Shown piece by piece: positions 34,571 through 47,440 of a stretch of DNA of 64,000 nucleotides. Source of the stretch: Asterella californica (Eukaryota; Streptophyta; Marchantiopsida; Marchantiales; Aytoniaceae); contig JAYKYS010000016.1 of assembly GCA_036924285.1 (NCBI GenBank), forward strand, positions 7,440,001-7,504,000. The letters run 5' to 3'. The translations under genes and the position numbers were made by a program. The notes beneath the pieces are model-generated. The model saw nothing but the letters and a program-made list of their open reading frames with translations. It was not told where the DNA came from and did no database searches. Positions within the stretch are counted from its first letter, which is position 1. Every line of letters starts with the position of its first letter.

Positions 34571-35046
34571 TCAAAGACACGGACTCTGCCATAGTTGCAA
34601 TCGAGAAATTGCATTGTTCTGTATGCGGAAAACCTCACAGAACATCCATGAAACTCGTCCGTCCACACTTCGCGATCAAGATTTTGTCACAAGTCACAAC
34701 AACTGCAACTCGACGCACTCCTCTCGAGCGAGAATGAAGAAAGAACCTGTCCACGAACTGTAAGTGTACAAAACAAGGCGAAAATGTTGATAGAACTAAC
34801 TAAGAAAAGTCAAAACTAGACCAAACGAGATCAGAAATAGATGCGCAATATTTTGAAATTTTTGAAATTTTCAAAGTGTCAAGACCATCCTAATCTAACC
34901 AATATTTGTTTTGGACTCCTAAAACTTACACTTTTTTCAAAAAAGATCTGTTTGAAAATCTGTCGCTGGAAAGCTCTAAATCGGCTGAAACTTGATCAAG
35001 TACACAATTTGCACCTTTTGAACAAACAATCTTAATAAGATTGATC

Positions 35047-35560
35047 GACAAATTCACTTGATGCATCTGGAGATGTCATAAGATTCTTAACATCTCTCAA
35101 AACATACTAGATTGTGGATCATGTAAACCTTGACTTCTCCCAGCACGCGTGTGATCCTGACATGACCACTCGATTATAATCATGTGAATGATGTCAACAA
35201 TCGTGAGATCTTACGCCCTCAACAGCGAAATATTTGATTGTAATGCTTGTTGGTATCCTCTAACAGCTGATATGGACAATAACTCAAGATATCTCTGCAC
35301 CAAGCGTGTCATATGACGCAACGGATGCATCTCGTAATCTCATCTCTCTTCACATACAAGTATCGTTATTCTTGTATGCATGCCTGCAATACCGCAATCA
35401 AACCTGTGCTGATCTCTCCAAACAGCTCCAGCACACATACACCCTCCTCTGAATACTATCACACAATGAGAGTCGTATCCAACGATGATAAGGTCACAAG
35501 ACCAATAGCAGGAACAACCCTTGGTTCCTCTATTGACAGTACAAAAGCTTCACTCTAAGC
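35047..35560 (-). pseudogene. Methyltransferase remnant of element C
   Basis: Aligns with element B at 7280-7372 and then directly with 9656 onward, without the 2.28-kb block. It shows that the uninterrupted family sequence runs from the catalytic Cys motif straight into the next methyltransferase motif. In this copy the Pro codon before the catalytic Cys has changed (GGATGGCC in B, agtggtcatgtc here). Stops are frequent. It ends within the domain. Confidence 0.65.
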
Positions 35561-36180
35561 CTGCTGTACAAATCGATCAGCATACTATTGTAACTCTCCA
35601 CTCGAACTCCAGAGTAAAACATCCAAGACAGATTGTATTACCGTAGTCATGCTAGACATGTCCTCCACCTTCTCAAAGATCGGAGTATTCTCCGCATGGG
35701 CATTGTCCTCTAACAACTCGTCTGACCAAGTGATGACCGAACTGAACCCTACAACTGATGTCATCGTCTCCGGTGTAGGCTTCGTTGTCGCAACTCTAGC
35801 ACTGAACCGCACTAGTAAACGACTCACTCGTCCTTCATCGGACTGCCAACCTGGTCTGTAAGATTCTGTCCTCGTCCAATAATGGATCACGAACCCCATA
35901 AGGTATAACACAACACCTCCAATCAACACATCGTAAGACTCCACGGTCGTAATGATGACTTTGATCTTCACCATAGAGCCATCTGTGGGATGATCTGGTC
36001 GAACTCTCACTGTCAGCATCTTGCACGTCATGCGTAGAGTTGTACCCCCTAATCCTCCTAGAGATATCTGCAGCTCGAATGGACATCTCTCCACCTCGGA
36101 CTTCCTTTGATCCAAACCAATACACGTCGCCTTCTTCAACATCAATGGTTGAGCTCCAAATCTAACAAGACTTTCTGTAG
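35561..36180 (-). pseudogene. Linker and protease of element C
   Basis: The readable frame 35585-36145 contains KSEVERCPFELQISLGGLGG, a YDVLIGGVVLYLMGFVIHYW block like that of element B, and the linker with YRPGWQSDEGRVSRL and ITWSDELLEDN. The active-site region (about 36150-36180) is changed: the minus strand no longer reads a clean DSGA. It aligns with 10080-10700. Confidence 0.65.
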
Positions 36181-36765
36181 TCGATACACCTTCCTTGAAG
36201 GTGCCACCAAACAGAAGATACCACTTCTGTTGTCTAACAACACCACACCTCGTGCCAAATCAGCACGGTCAATCGTCGGCCTAGCTGGTAACTCATCTAA
36301 CATGGTAGTCGTCGCTTGTCAAGTACCACTGATAGTTGTCTTTGATCCTCGACTTCATGGACTAATCTATCGTCTCTCGCTGAACCACCCCAACACTAGA
36401 GATAACTACATCCTCGCTCTCACTGAGCGTGACTGCCAACTGAAACACTAGAGCCAAGCTTACTCCCAATGTCATCTTATCTATGGCTGAAAATAGTGGG
36501 ACTCAGAGAACTGCTATAGTCACCCTCAATTATCGAGTTTGACGTCGTATCTACAGACGTCGAGAGTTGACTTGCATCACTCCACTCCTGGATGTCGATA
36601 CTTCCAACTTCACTGCATCATCGGTAGATCGTTTAGGAGCCATAGACATTGTCCTCAACGCCTCCGATAGCGTGAATGACTGAAGAAGCCTGATCTGTCT
36701 ATCAGTCTCCTCGCGTTGTGGATCCAACTCCACCGACTCACCTCGTGGCTTAGAGACACGTTGTC
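36181..36765 (-). pseudogene. gag-protease linker of element C
   Basis: Aligns with 10700-11265 of element B (Ser/Ala-rich linker and gag end). No domain. It stops at 36765, at the border of the out-of-place block. Confidence 0.5.
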
Positions 36766-38310
36766 GAGGTGAGAGTTTCTTGAGAAGGGTGGAACCTTCT
36801 GGCTGTGATATGACTGTGAAGAATATATATGTCTACTGAAGGAAGCGTTGGGCTTCTAGTTGTGGTTGCTAACTCAAAGGGGTAGGCTTCATGTAACAAG
36901 GTGGCACTGTAAAACACTCATACAGGTCTCTTGGCTCCTTCTGATATGTTCAGGAAATGAAAAATCAAGTTGAACTAGTAATGATAAGATCAGACGGTGA
37001 ACTTTGACACTCAGGAATAAGAAATATGTGAAGGTTTAGACTTCTAAACTTCTCCTACATGTAAAAGAGGCTCCACTAGACACACACACTAAGTTTCAGC
37101 TTGAGATCAAATTCTAGCACCGAGATGTGGACAGAAAAGTTCTGAGTAAGAAAATTACGACAAATTTTAATACCCAGATAGCTATTTTGACCTAGAACAG
37201 AGAATTGGCTTGATCACTTTCGATGATTCTTACAAGATTTGGAGTCTACAGGATGATGAACGTCTCTGTGAAATTTGGCCTCCTGATTGTACACAGTTCT
37301 CTAGATCTCATTCTCTGAAGTTGCTGCTCTAGATTAAGAGTTTTTCAGACCCCCTCTGCTTCACCAGTCGCCTTGAATTACTCACTCACTCAAATGACTT
37401 GAAACTTTTTGGACAGTCGTAGCCCTGTTGACAGTGAACGCAACCACGAAGTTTTGAAGCGATTTCTTCAATTCTGCTGCAATTGACACTGAAAATCCTA
37501 AAATCAACAAAAGTGATGCAACTTTAGCACAATCCGAATTTCAATTTGGCATAACTCATTCTTTATTGCTCCAAATCGATCAATAATTTTATTGACAGTG
37601 ACAAGCACAACGAGCTCTATCTTCTTGTGCTCTCAAATTTTATAGTGTCCTCATCAAATGCTCGAACTCCTCTTTAGACAAAAGAGGAGTTCGAGCATAC
37701 ATAGTTCGAGCATGTTTTTCTACAAAAAACAAAAATGGATTAATGGGAGTTCATAGCTCCACTTGGTTGTCCTTTAGTGCCTTAAACCACGTGGTAACTT
37801 AACTTCACTTGGAAGCTACCACGTCAGCCCCCTAAAGTGTCAACGTAAATCTTAAACTATCTAAAACGACACGCAACCCTGAAAGATAACTTAAACCAGT
37901 TAGAAAGCGTGCATGGGCGATAAGTAAATACAACCCATGAGCTTAAACTCTATCAACATGGTAAACCTAAGTTATGTACTTTGAACATCAAAGACAAGTA
38001 TGAATTCACTTGCACAAGCGTACGAATGCTTCAACAAGATAAATAGCATACTATCAACCTACTAGGACTCAAAACATATAACACAACGGTGTTAACATAT
38101 GCATAAAGGACTAGGAGTAATATTAAGCTAACTTCTACGACTACTAACTCTCAAGTGTCGAAGTAGAAGCGTAACACGTAGCCGTCAATGCTCACAACCT
38201 CCAGAATCGACTTCTCTTACGTCTTAACTTCACCCGGAAAGACTAACTCCTGACAGAGAGATGAATTATTCACTATGTGAAATGATTCACATCACGTCAA
38301 AATATTGCAC
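36766..38310 (-). other. Integrase-end plus 3' region block inside element C
   Basis: Matches 2215-3450 of element B, that is, the last integrase codons and 3' non-coding region, yet lies between two adjacent parts of gag. Its minus-strand upstream end (38200-38310) and downstream end (36766-36830) have no match in B. A perfect 17-base inverted repeat (37659-37675 and 37681-37697, loop agaca) is extra compared with B. No clean target duplication is seen. Confidence 0.6.
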
Positions 38311-39000
38311 TCCGAGTCACTGCTGCAGATGTCTCAATCTACACCACACTAGTCATGAAGTCGAAGTCAACTCCTTCTCTTCCATAAGACGCGGAAGCCT
38401 CTGTTCTTGAATCATATCTCCGTTGAGCCATAGCCATACTAGTTAAGTTGAACTGGAAGAACTGAACTACAAGGTTGAACCATGGTGGTATCTCGCTCAT
38501 ACTACCACCTGCTCCACTACTAGTGGACGCACCGTTGATAGTAGATACTCCGTCACTCGTGGGTGTATCACTGTTACTGACATCCAAACTCGTAGGTGCT
38601 ATGCCTCCCGAAACTACGCCAGTTGTGATGGAAACGTAGTTGGCAGATCAATGTTGGCTCCACAACTCAATCTCCATGTTGTAGTCTCGTCTGAATTCAT
38701 GGTAATCGTTCATCGGTGGTCCTCCAAGTGTTGGAACAAACCATTTCAAGTCATGAAGGGTGTGAACAGCTATGGGTTTCGCATCTGCTGCAGATCGCAC
38801 CAATTGTCAAACTCTTGGATGAAGTCATCTAGCTCAATGATACCCACCGTATCCGAGTCTCGTCGAGGCTCCTTCGTGGTTCTATCGATCTCGTCCATGT
38901 CCAACAACAACGATGTGACGACACTAGACTCACCACCAGAAAACGCATTGTCTGCGTCTGACTCGTCTTTTGGAACAACCGATGACAATAGTGTATGTGG
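38311..39000 (-). pseudogene. gag of element C, internally deleted
   Basis: Contains DMDEIDRTTKEPRRDSDTVG, IELDDFIQEFDNWCDLQQM and the Gly/Ser linker with IPPWFNLVVQFFQ, as in element B. Near 38447 it jumps from the MAMAQRR segment to the VVQFFQ segment, about 800 bases of B being absent, which removes both zinc knuckles. Confidence 0.7.
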
Positions 39001-40721
39001 TCGATACCTCACCCCATCCCATGTATACCCACTGTCCAAAAAGTCTTCACGAGAACCTCTAAAGAACTCCGTGATGATAGAATCTCGTGAACACCCTCTC
39101 CAACCAGAACGGCAAAATCTCCGTCATCACCGTAACCACAACTTGCCTAACCCCGCTCCTACTGAACTCACCTATCCCCCTAGGACGGTCAAGGTAAGGA
39201 CAATATGTACTTGTCATCATCACATGCAACCTCTCACGATCTGTTGATCGTTAGTCCAATCTCACCGTGAGAGAAACAAAATTAGTCTGACTAGTCCGCA
39301 ACTCCAGCCTCACTACCGACAGCACACTAGAGTGAACTCACTCCGGAAATCAAGCGCCAATATAAACAAACGCGGCGCACAAACAGGAAGCATAATATAA
39401 AGAGGTTCCAATCACAAGAAGTCCAAACAATAACCCTCCACACCCAAACATTCACATAATGAGAAACCCAACCCCACCCGGACTGACTCTCAATTTTTTG
39501 ATAACCATATGCAGAATATATGACCACTGACAATCCTAAACTGTGCCTGGAGTCACTGTCTCAATGTTTAATTGGCTAGAAGCTCCTAGAATATCTTCCA
39601 AGATAGCTCTATTAGGTCACCACACCAAACATCCACCAGCAGTCTCCATACATCACATATCGCATGGAGATGCGGTATCACAACTGCAACTCTCTCTTAA
39701 TACTGTGAGGTCGTCGTACCATTCCTCTAGGAACGTGCGAACATGTCTCCTACTATCTTAAACAAGTCCATGAATACTTGCACGTATCTCTCGAAGACAC
39801 CAAGAGCTATCGATCTAGTGGTAAAGCTAAGAACTGCATAGTTAAGTGTGCAAGCTCAGAAATAGTGTTGAGATAGGTGACCTACTGGTTTACACCTCCC
39901 ACACAACTGAAAGCTTGCATACCTCTCTCACGCACGCCAGCAAGCTAGCATGCTGGCGGGCTCGAGCTCAGACTCAAGCTTCGCTCCGTCTCCGCACTCT
40001 CACACTCCGCTTCTCACGCCTCCGCACTCATGCATCTCTGCTCCTTGAAGCCTCGATGCCTCAAATTGCACCAAAAGAGGCTCGGCTACACCAAAATCTG
40101 ACATAAAACAGCTCGCGGGTGCACGCAGACGACCAAAAATATGACTATAAAATAACAAGAACACCCAAAGTCAATCCGAAAACACCACAACATGTTCACA
40201 CATGCACAATTCACACTTCATAACCAACCACCATTACAAGAAAACTCACAAACTCGAGTTTCTACACGAAATTGCACAAAAATCTGACGTGACTGGTCTT
40301 TTTGCACTTTCGGATGTACATGACAGCGAACTTCAACATGCCATAATTTCATCGATGCTCGACCAAACTCCATGAAACTTGGTGCACTAGAATGGTCTCT
40401 CCAACGCGCTTCCAGTTAGTCCAATCCGACCTGACATTGACAAGTATTTTGTTTCTCACGTCTAAATGCGCAATCCGTCCAAACAGATCACTTTAAGAAC
40501 ATTCTGCAAAATTTCTGCAGCGCTTTCGCATGACAAAAATTCCACACTCGACCCCACAACAGCAATCGATCTGCGAAAAACAAGGTACCATGCGTCCACA
40601 CACATCTCGATCGAAGATACCACTAATCAAATACTGACGACGACGCCCGAAGATACCAGCAGATGATTTCATATCAGCGAGTGCTTATTGAATTCCGCCT
40701 CGACCTACACTGAGTTCTTCA
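39001..40721 (-). other. Leader of element C
   Basis: Aligns with 12760-14511 of element B with many differences. Non-coding. Confidence 0.5.
39839..39888 (+). repeat. 5S rRNA-like segment in element C
   Basis: Corresponds to 13582-13631. 44 bases align without gaps to the same part of 5S rRNA as I remember it (29 of 44 by my count), with AGTTAAG and GATAGGTGACC still visible. Antisense to gag, as in element B. Confidence 0.6.
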
Positions 40722-41024
40722 AATAATCTCAACAGAGAAATTATCATCTCCACAATGCCCTCAAGGTGACAACGATTACTCACAAAACGGTCAAGCCAAA
40801 CCCACTCTATCTCCGTAGAGAATCCGGGTTACACTCAACAAGACTATCCACTATAGCCAGGAGCTTGAAGACTCAACTCGAAGAACTAAGGTCTCCAAGT
40901 CCGACCTGCGAAGTATACCCCCTAGTGGGCTATCTTAACAACTCGTCCTAACGGCACTAACGACTCTACCGGGATTAGCCACTCCGCACTCGATCAACCT
41001 AGCCGAGGTGCCAAACTGACGTGA
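40722..41024 (-). repeat. Terminal module of element C
   Basis: Minus strand starts TGTCACGTCAGTTTGGCACC at 41024. Same module as 14512-14803, with the same type of inner flank (ttgaagaactcagtg). The outer flank, from 41025, is unrelated sequence. Confidence 0.65.
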
Positions 41025-44000
41025 CAAGAAGTTCAATAACAGAGGCTTTCATACTTTCATCGGTATGATTGCCTGCTGCATGAAAGATAAATCTGACGAT
41101 ACGACATCGTTGTTGCATGAAGAATGTCACTGATATCATGTTTGTAGATAGAGACGAGTTGTTTATTCTTCTCGGTGCCGCAGACACAAAGAACAAGATC
41201 GGACTAAACTCCAACAATATATTACAACGACCTGGCAGTTCAACAAGTATAAAAGCTCTCATCCGCTGGACAGTACACTGCGAACTTCTCTGCGCTCAAT
41301 GATTCACTCCGGCAAGTACGCTCCGTCCTGCAAATGGTTGATGAGTAATTGCATACAAGGAGCGAGAATTGAGACGCTGTGGAAGTCTATCGTTCATCCG
41401 TAAACCATAACAATGAGAGATATAGATATAATATTTATCTCCAACCGTGAGGATCACAGATGATACTTCACGACTATCACTCCAGAAGAAGAGGAACGTT
41501 CAGTCTATCTCTCTTCTCCTGCGTCTGACGCCTCTCCACTGTTTGAAACGGTGCAAGTTTTTCCGGACTATATACCGCACGCAGGCCAGAATCCGGAATA
41601 ACATCAACGAGAAGAAAACACCACTTCAACTTTCGCTCATCCTCCGAGGGATTGCTGCTGTACCCTTTATCATTTTATATACTTTGCTGTTTGGTACAAG
41701 GGTGGACTTGTCGTGGTTACAGGCCGTAACTTCTGACGGCAATATCGAACTAAGGACAGATCGGCTAGTCTCTCTTTCGACTCACCGGCTACCTATGTAC
41801 AGCGGATAACTGCAGACTGTTCGCTGGAGTTGTATCACAGTTTTTCCGTTTTCTCAATGTGGCTACTACTTATCGACTACTACTTGTAGCAGCACCTCTT
41901 TCAACTGAGCTGCTACCCATTTACAGTAAAGACCTGCAGACCCTGTGTAAAGCAAATTTGCTTTTGTTTCCCGACGTATGTAAATTATAAATCTCGTTTT
42001 AAATAAATTACAGTATAAAAACGGCTTCCAGGCGCACAGTTTCTTTCACAAATCGTCATAATTTACGATTTTCAAATCCAAAACAAGTGCACAGAGCACA
42101 CACTTTACTTTTACGATTTTCTCATCTTTTACAAGTTACAAAACCCCGCACTTTGCGAGAGAACCATATTGATAATTTGAGTTGTATATGTTTTCTTTTT
42201 GTTATGTATCATATATGGAAGACGCCTGCAAGCATGAATAAGAATGTCCGCGATAGCTCAAAAACCGCTTAATTCTCGACTGACTGCGTTCGGTTTATAT
42301 CCTAGAATCTGCGAAGGACACTGAAATTGTCTTCAAAACAAGACTGCTGTAGTGCCAAGCGAGAGAAAAAATGCAAGCGATGAAAAAAACTGGGGCTCTG
42401 GTTTGACCTGCAGCGAATATAATATACAAGCGGCTTAGGAGTCTGGATGCGAATTTCTTGTATCCAAGGCTTGGAAAATCCGAACAAACTTCATCGTCAA
42501 ATATACTTCGTCTTACTTGTCTCAACTGAATGGAGAACAACCTAGGTGAATAAATAAACAAGCAAGTTAATAATGGAAGGAAGTCTAGCATGAATGACAT
42601 CCATATCTTCGTCTTTCTAAATAGCAGGTTACCAAAAGGATCAAAATATTTTCAAGGTTTTGATTTCCATAAAAAGCTTGTTATATACGGGAAACACGTC
42701 TCTTCACGTCTCTTCCCCACCAGCACGATCAGGGTTACCATCACGTCTAAGATCAGAGTTGGGTATCGACGGCACACCTCCCCTCGAGCACGCCATGCAC
42801 TTAAACTCTTTCCTGCTAGTAAAGACATGACTGCTTTCGCACACGGTGAAGGCTTCTGCGGCAGCTTCAGGCGTTATTTCCTGAAGAATTCAGTGCTGTA
42901 CTGGTCGTCACGTATAAGCTTTACGATGCTCACTCTGCAACAATTCGTCCTCCACATACTGGAATAATCATCTGTCTATCCTCACTACGGTATCATGTTC
43001 TCTAAACTGGGGTCTGAGTATAATGAGCTTCACAAATATCGGTTCTCATCGGTCACTTAAGATGCACAATCCAAAACTTTTGACTCGTCATCTCACTGCT
43101 CTGTTATATTGCTATCGGTGCAAGTTTCGACTCCCACGAGCAACGGCATCCCCTCATGTCGATCACGTTAGCTCACCTGTTTTAGACTAACCAACGGAGA
43201 CCTGAATGACAGTTTTCATGACTTTGCAGAAGGAATAGGTACAGTTACAGGACATGGCCACGTGACTGTGTGTGAGGCACGACAACGTTCCCCTTCACAC
43301 ACTGCTTCTTATACTGAATCAGAAGAGAACAGACCCTGGACGTAGTGATCCCTTATACCCCAGTTCAGATCCACAGACTTCTCATCCAAAATCCGCATCT
43401 TCGTCACTTGTCTTCTGCAGTGCCTTTTAATTCAGGACAAGTTCAGGGTGTCTCTGCTGGTACCGGCTCTGTGAGTCCGACACTCTGTTCAAAGAAACCA
43501 CCGAGAGACAAATGATTTGCATGAGATTCCACTGCAGTGATAGTAACTGAAAGAAGCTAGGAAGAGTTTAGAGTTCAGACTACAGTCGCCAAACCAGTCG
43601 GGATTACACGAAATGGAAAGATGTCGACATGCTTAAGTAGCGTGCGTACTCACCATCCCTTCGTGTTCAGGACCCAAAGCGAGCACGCAGCTTGTCCGAA
43701 TGCTGCAGCAGCACAGAGATCCATCAATAAGCTAACAGAGCAAGGCACGAACTCTTCAACCGACAAAATGTACTATTATGCTCCAGTGAGAGCACCTCAA
43801 CAACCTCTGACGAATAAATGGGCATCCACATGCACACCCAAGAAGCGATACCTTCCTTCTTGACCCAGAAGAGCAACTACTCTCTCAGGCTACAAAAGTC
43901 TCCGCCTTCATCAATTGGAGTAAAGGAGAGGTAGCTAACGTGTTGTTATGTAAGGATGCGTGAACGCAGCTGAACATTACCCGTGACATGCAAGAAGTGA

Positions 44001-45837
44001 GAGTCTTACTGCTTATCAATAGAGGATGGAGCAACTCCTCCTGTCTGAAGACGGAGTCTGAGAACCTCAGTTTCGTCATCGGTGCGACGAGGCATTTTAT
44101 CCAACCACTCAGTGGCTACTAGCACTGCGCAATTTCCCATGCAAACCTCAAGGCCTGCACGACATAGCGCAAGTCTTCTCTGTCAAACCCCTAGGGAACG
44201 AGGAATCCCCCTAGATGTTAGGGGTGCAGATTCAGACAGAAGATGATCCCAGAGCCTCAGGCATGTGACTATTCCTTACTAAGCAACTTCCCTGATAGGT
44301 CTGAAAGATCAAAACATATCGATGCAAACAAAGAACTTGTACCTCTTTCATGAACCACGCACGGGCAACCTGTATCAACTCCAGCTCGTTTTAACCCGTC
44401 CAGAAGTGTAAGTCCTTCTCCCCACATAGCTTTCATGTTATGTCTGCTCCCATCGATCGGACTGACTGCTCACAGAAACAGCATCGGAAGTCTCAGGGAT
44501 AAAACATACAGCCCTGTTGCAGCTCAAAATTTCAGGCCAGATGCGCACAAATGGAATGTTGTTTCTCTTTACCCTAAGTAGAAGTTGATCGTCATGTGAT
44601 GCATCCTCACCAAGGGTGACGTTAATAATTCTGTCGGAAACCTTTGGAACATGACATCCGTATCTCCTCTCCGGAGCTGCAGCCTGCGTGTAGGCTGTCC
44701 TCCTTCCAGTCATTTCATCTCGGAGGAAGTCTTTCCTCTGGGTACCCAACACTGATGATTCCCGCAAAATGGACCATCCGCCCAAGCTGGGAGAACACCG
44801 ACCCAGCTCTGTCGGGTGGGCAAATAATCGTCGAATAGCAGTTCTACGAGCCATCAGGAAAGCTGCAACCTCCTCCTCTCCGGAAATAAAATATAGCTTG
44901 AAGATTCAACAATTTCAAAACCTGTGAACCACAGTCAAAAGCGCCGTCTAAGTTCCTTTCACTTCAACCTCGACGTCGAAAGTTACACCTCTATGAACTG
45001 ACATGACAGTCCATTCGAAACTACGACATAAACTTACGAATCACTTCCTCCCTTCCCCTCCCCATAGAATATTCAGTATAAATAGACCAATCCAACGATC
45101 CTAACAGGATAAAAATGCGTCTTACACCAGGGTTAAAGACGCACTAAGCAGTCCATCCGCGTATCTAACCTCTCACAAACGGTGAAGTCGCAGGCAAATG
45201 TGGCCATACTGAATCACGGGTAGGTTTCTCTATCGAAGGGATTAGGTACAGTATGATCACCCCAACCCTCTAAGGAGCAGATACTTACGACCTGGAAACT
45301 ATTGGCAGTTTATCAGCCCGGAGCACACCAGAAGTTTTCACAAAAAAAACTCTCAACAGACTGACAGACTGATCTCACTCTGCTGGTAGAAAGAACTCTA
45401 CTTGTGCGTGCCTCCGCTCACAGACAGGAAACCACTGACTAGTCAGTGAAACGACTGTTTTGAAAAGTCCACAGATTCGCAAGTAGCCTTAAGCCCATTC
45501 TGCCCCATCTCATCGCTCTTGAAGAAAGATACAGACGCTGACTCACTCACACACGACACCAGTTATGAACAAAAAGCACGTGGTCGTTCCGCTGTCGTCT
45601 ATAAGTAACTTAGATTTTGTAAGATTTACCACGCAGACATTACACTATTATGAGAGCTCAAAGAGCGCAACCAATCGTCTTCCAACTTCCGCGTAGCTCC
45701 GCTATCCGAAGGAGATTATGCTGCTAGCAAAGAAAGAGACAGCCGCTCGACTCCTTTTGTCGTTGAAGAAATCCACCTCTGTGAATTTTCTGCTTCACAT
45801 GTGTGTACTCTTCGTGTGCGCTGTTTTGTCAATCGAG
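41025..45837. other. Anonymous region of higher GC, no gene supported
   Basis: Many short overlapping frames on both strands (longest about 138 codons at 44438-44854, minus), none with a motif I know. The base make-up is less AT-rich than the flanks. It may hold old retroelement LTRs or unrecognised exons. Confidence 0.35.
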
Positions 45838-45862
45838 AAAGAGAGAGAGAGAGAGAGAGATA
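45838..45862. repeat. GA microsatellite
   Basis: About ten GA units in a row. Confidence 0.9.
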
Positions 45863-46695
45863 GTTAGAATTGCTGAGCACTCAAATTCCTTACTGTGGTT
45901 CGGAAGAGAGTTCTTCTCTGCTTGCCATATCGACAGTCCACTTGTCCGATAGTCTGATGACCGGAGCACGTGGCCACCATGCTCCGCACCTTTCCTCGGA
46001 ACTGCCACCGTGGAAAGGACGCACAGTCATTACTGTACACGCCCTCCAATTTACCAATCCTCAGTAATTAGGCGAGACCTCCCAAGGCCAATCCACGATT
46101 CAGCATATATTATATTCACTTCCTCCATTTCTCATGAGCAGGCAATATGCAAAGAGTTTAATTTATAGCAAAACCTTGCTTGTGGAAGGGTTTAGTTATG
46201 AATTGTGATTTATTTTTCAAAGACTGATATATATATAGTGATTTGTTGAAACTTTTACGACATTTTCTTTATATGTTTTTGTTGTCATGCATAAATGGTA
46301 AGAGAAACCAACATGTGTCGTAAATCTTGAGAATCTTCTCAGTCCATCCATGTGCACTAAGTCTTGATAATATCGGACTATGCATTATGCTTAGAAACAC
46401 TAAATGCTGCACTTGCAATTTTCCGTCCGAATAAATGATAATCATATATGTAAATATTGGCACACATTATCCGTTTTGGTTCAAAAAGAAATGAAAAGAA
46501 ACTGTTCAGACTCTTGTTTATATTTTACAGCCGTTCCTCCCCAAAAGCACACGTTGCATGCATATTTTGTCCACTACCGTCTGGCAGCATGCTCAGTAAA
46601 TTTATTCCATATCCCTTCTAGTAGGACTAGTTTGGGTTTTTTATAGATGTGCCTTACTGCTCTGGAGGCGCAAATATGTTCACACGTAAAGCTTA

Positions 46696-46835
46696 CTCTG
46701 CAACTCTGAGCTGGATAACAATTCACACTTCAAAAAGGCTTATTCTCTAGTTTATAAATAACAGAGGTTAAAACCCGCCCAGTAAGTTATCTTCGGGACT
46801 CTGTGCAACTCTTAGCTGGATAACAGTTAACACTT
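46696..46835. repeat. Directly repeated 35-base motif
   Basis: ctctgcaactctgagctgga...acaattcacactt (46696-46730) recurs in diverged form at 46801-46835 and again at 60777-60810, each time near other copies of the hairpin repeat family. It is a transposon-type dispersed repeat. Confidence 0.5.
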
Positions 46836-47074
46836 GATATTCAGATTAGCTTAACACTTAGGTTCAGTCGAACATGCACACAATCATTGTTTCCTTTGAG
46901 AGACACGGCACGCATCATAACGAAGCACAGCCTCAAGTTTCCCAGAAAAGATTTTCACCCTATTCTAGCACCTATCGCCAGTGCGTCGAGTGCGTCGAGG
47001 ATGCATATCATATGGGTTTTTAGGTTTTCTGTTTCAGGTTTCTTCCAGTGTTTTCCTTGTCCGTAAAACATTTC

Positions 47075-47440
47075 GGAAATTCGCTTGATCGCATTTCCAG
47101 TAAGTTTATCGCGCTTGATCACACTACAATGAACCCTCATAGATAAATATGTATCACTTCATCATATTTTTGATTGGTTATCTACAATAAAATCGATTAT
47201 TTTACCATGTCATTTATCATTTCATTATTTTTGACGGTGACTAGATACCTCTTCCAGGTCAATAATACAAGTAAGACGATATATGCTTAGAAAGTTGATG
47301 TGTCTTACATATCACTAATATGAAACAATGACTGGTTTCACAATCCATAACCCATCAAGGGTGTGAATCAAACAATGCATCGTCAAGAGAGATGTGATAA
47401 AACTTAACAAACTTATTTGGGTATGATCAAGCAAATCTCT
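47075..47440. mobile_element. Degenerate second copy of the foldback element
   Basis: The left end GGAAATTCGCTTGATC and right end GATCAAGCAAATCTCT match the ends of 23314-23670, with a similar length (366 bases). CGCTTGATC-type iterons recur inside both arms. The arms have drifted and I see no clear target duplication, so it is an older insertion of the same family. Confidence 0.6.

Larger units (their letters stand above)
35047..41024 (-). mobile_element. Rearranged gypsy element C, relative of element B
   Basis: Minus-strand order: terminal module (41024-40722), leader with 5S-like segment, gag start (39000-38311), an out-of-place block matching the integrase end and 3' region (38310-36766), gag end, protease, then methyltransferase start up to 35047, where copia copy C1 abuts. 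RT, RNase H and the integrase core are absent. It is strongly diverged from element B, so an older copy. Confidence 0.75.

Noticed and set aside
41447..41809. 120-codon plus-strand ORF with a hydrophobic stretch
   Set aside because: No family resemblance, and a single hydrophobic patch is not enough to call a membrane protein.
44438..44854. 138-codon minus-strand ORF
   Set aside because: No motif recognised, other frames nearby are of similar length, and there is no supporting gene structure.
46705..46730. ctggataacaattcacac resembles a lac operator or cloning-vector sequence
   Set aside because: Diverged versions recur at 46801 and 60777 within a dispersed plant repeat, so it is not vector contamination.
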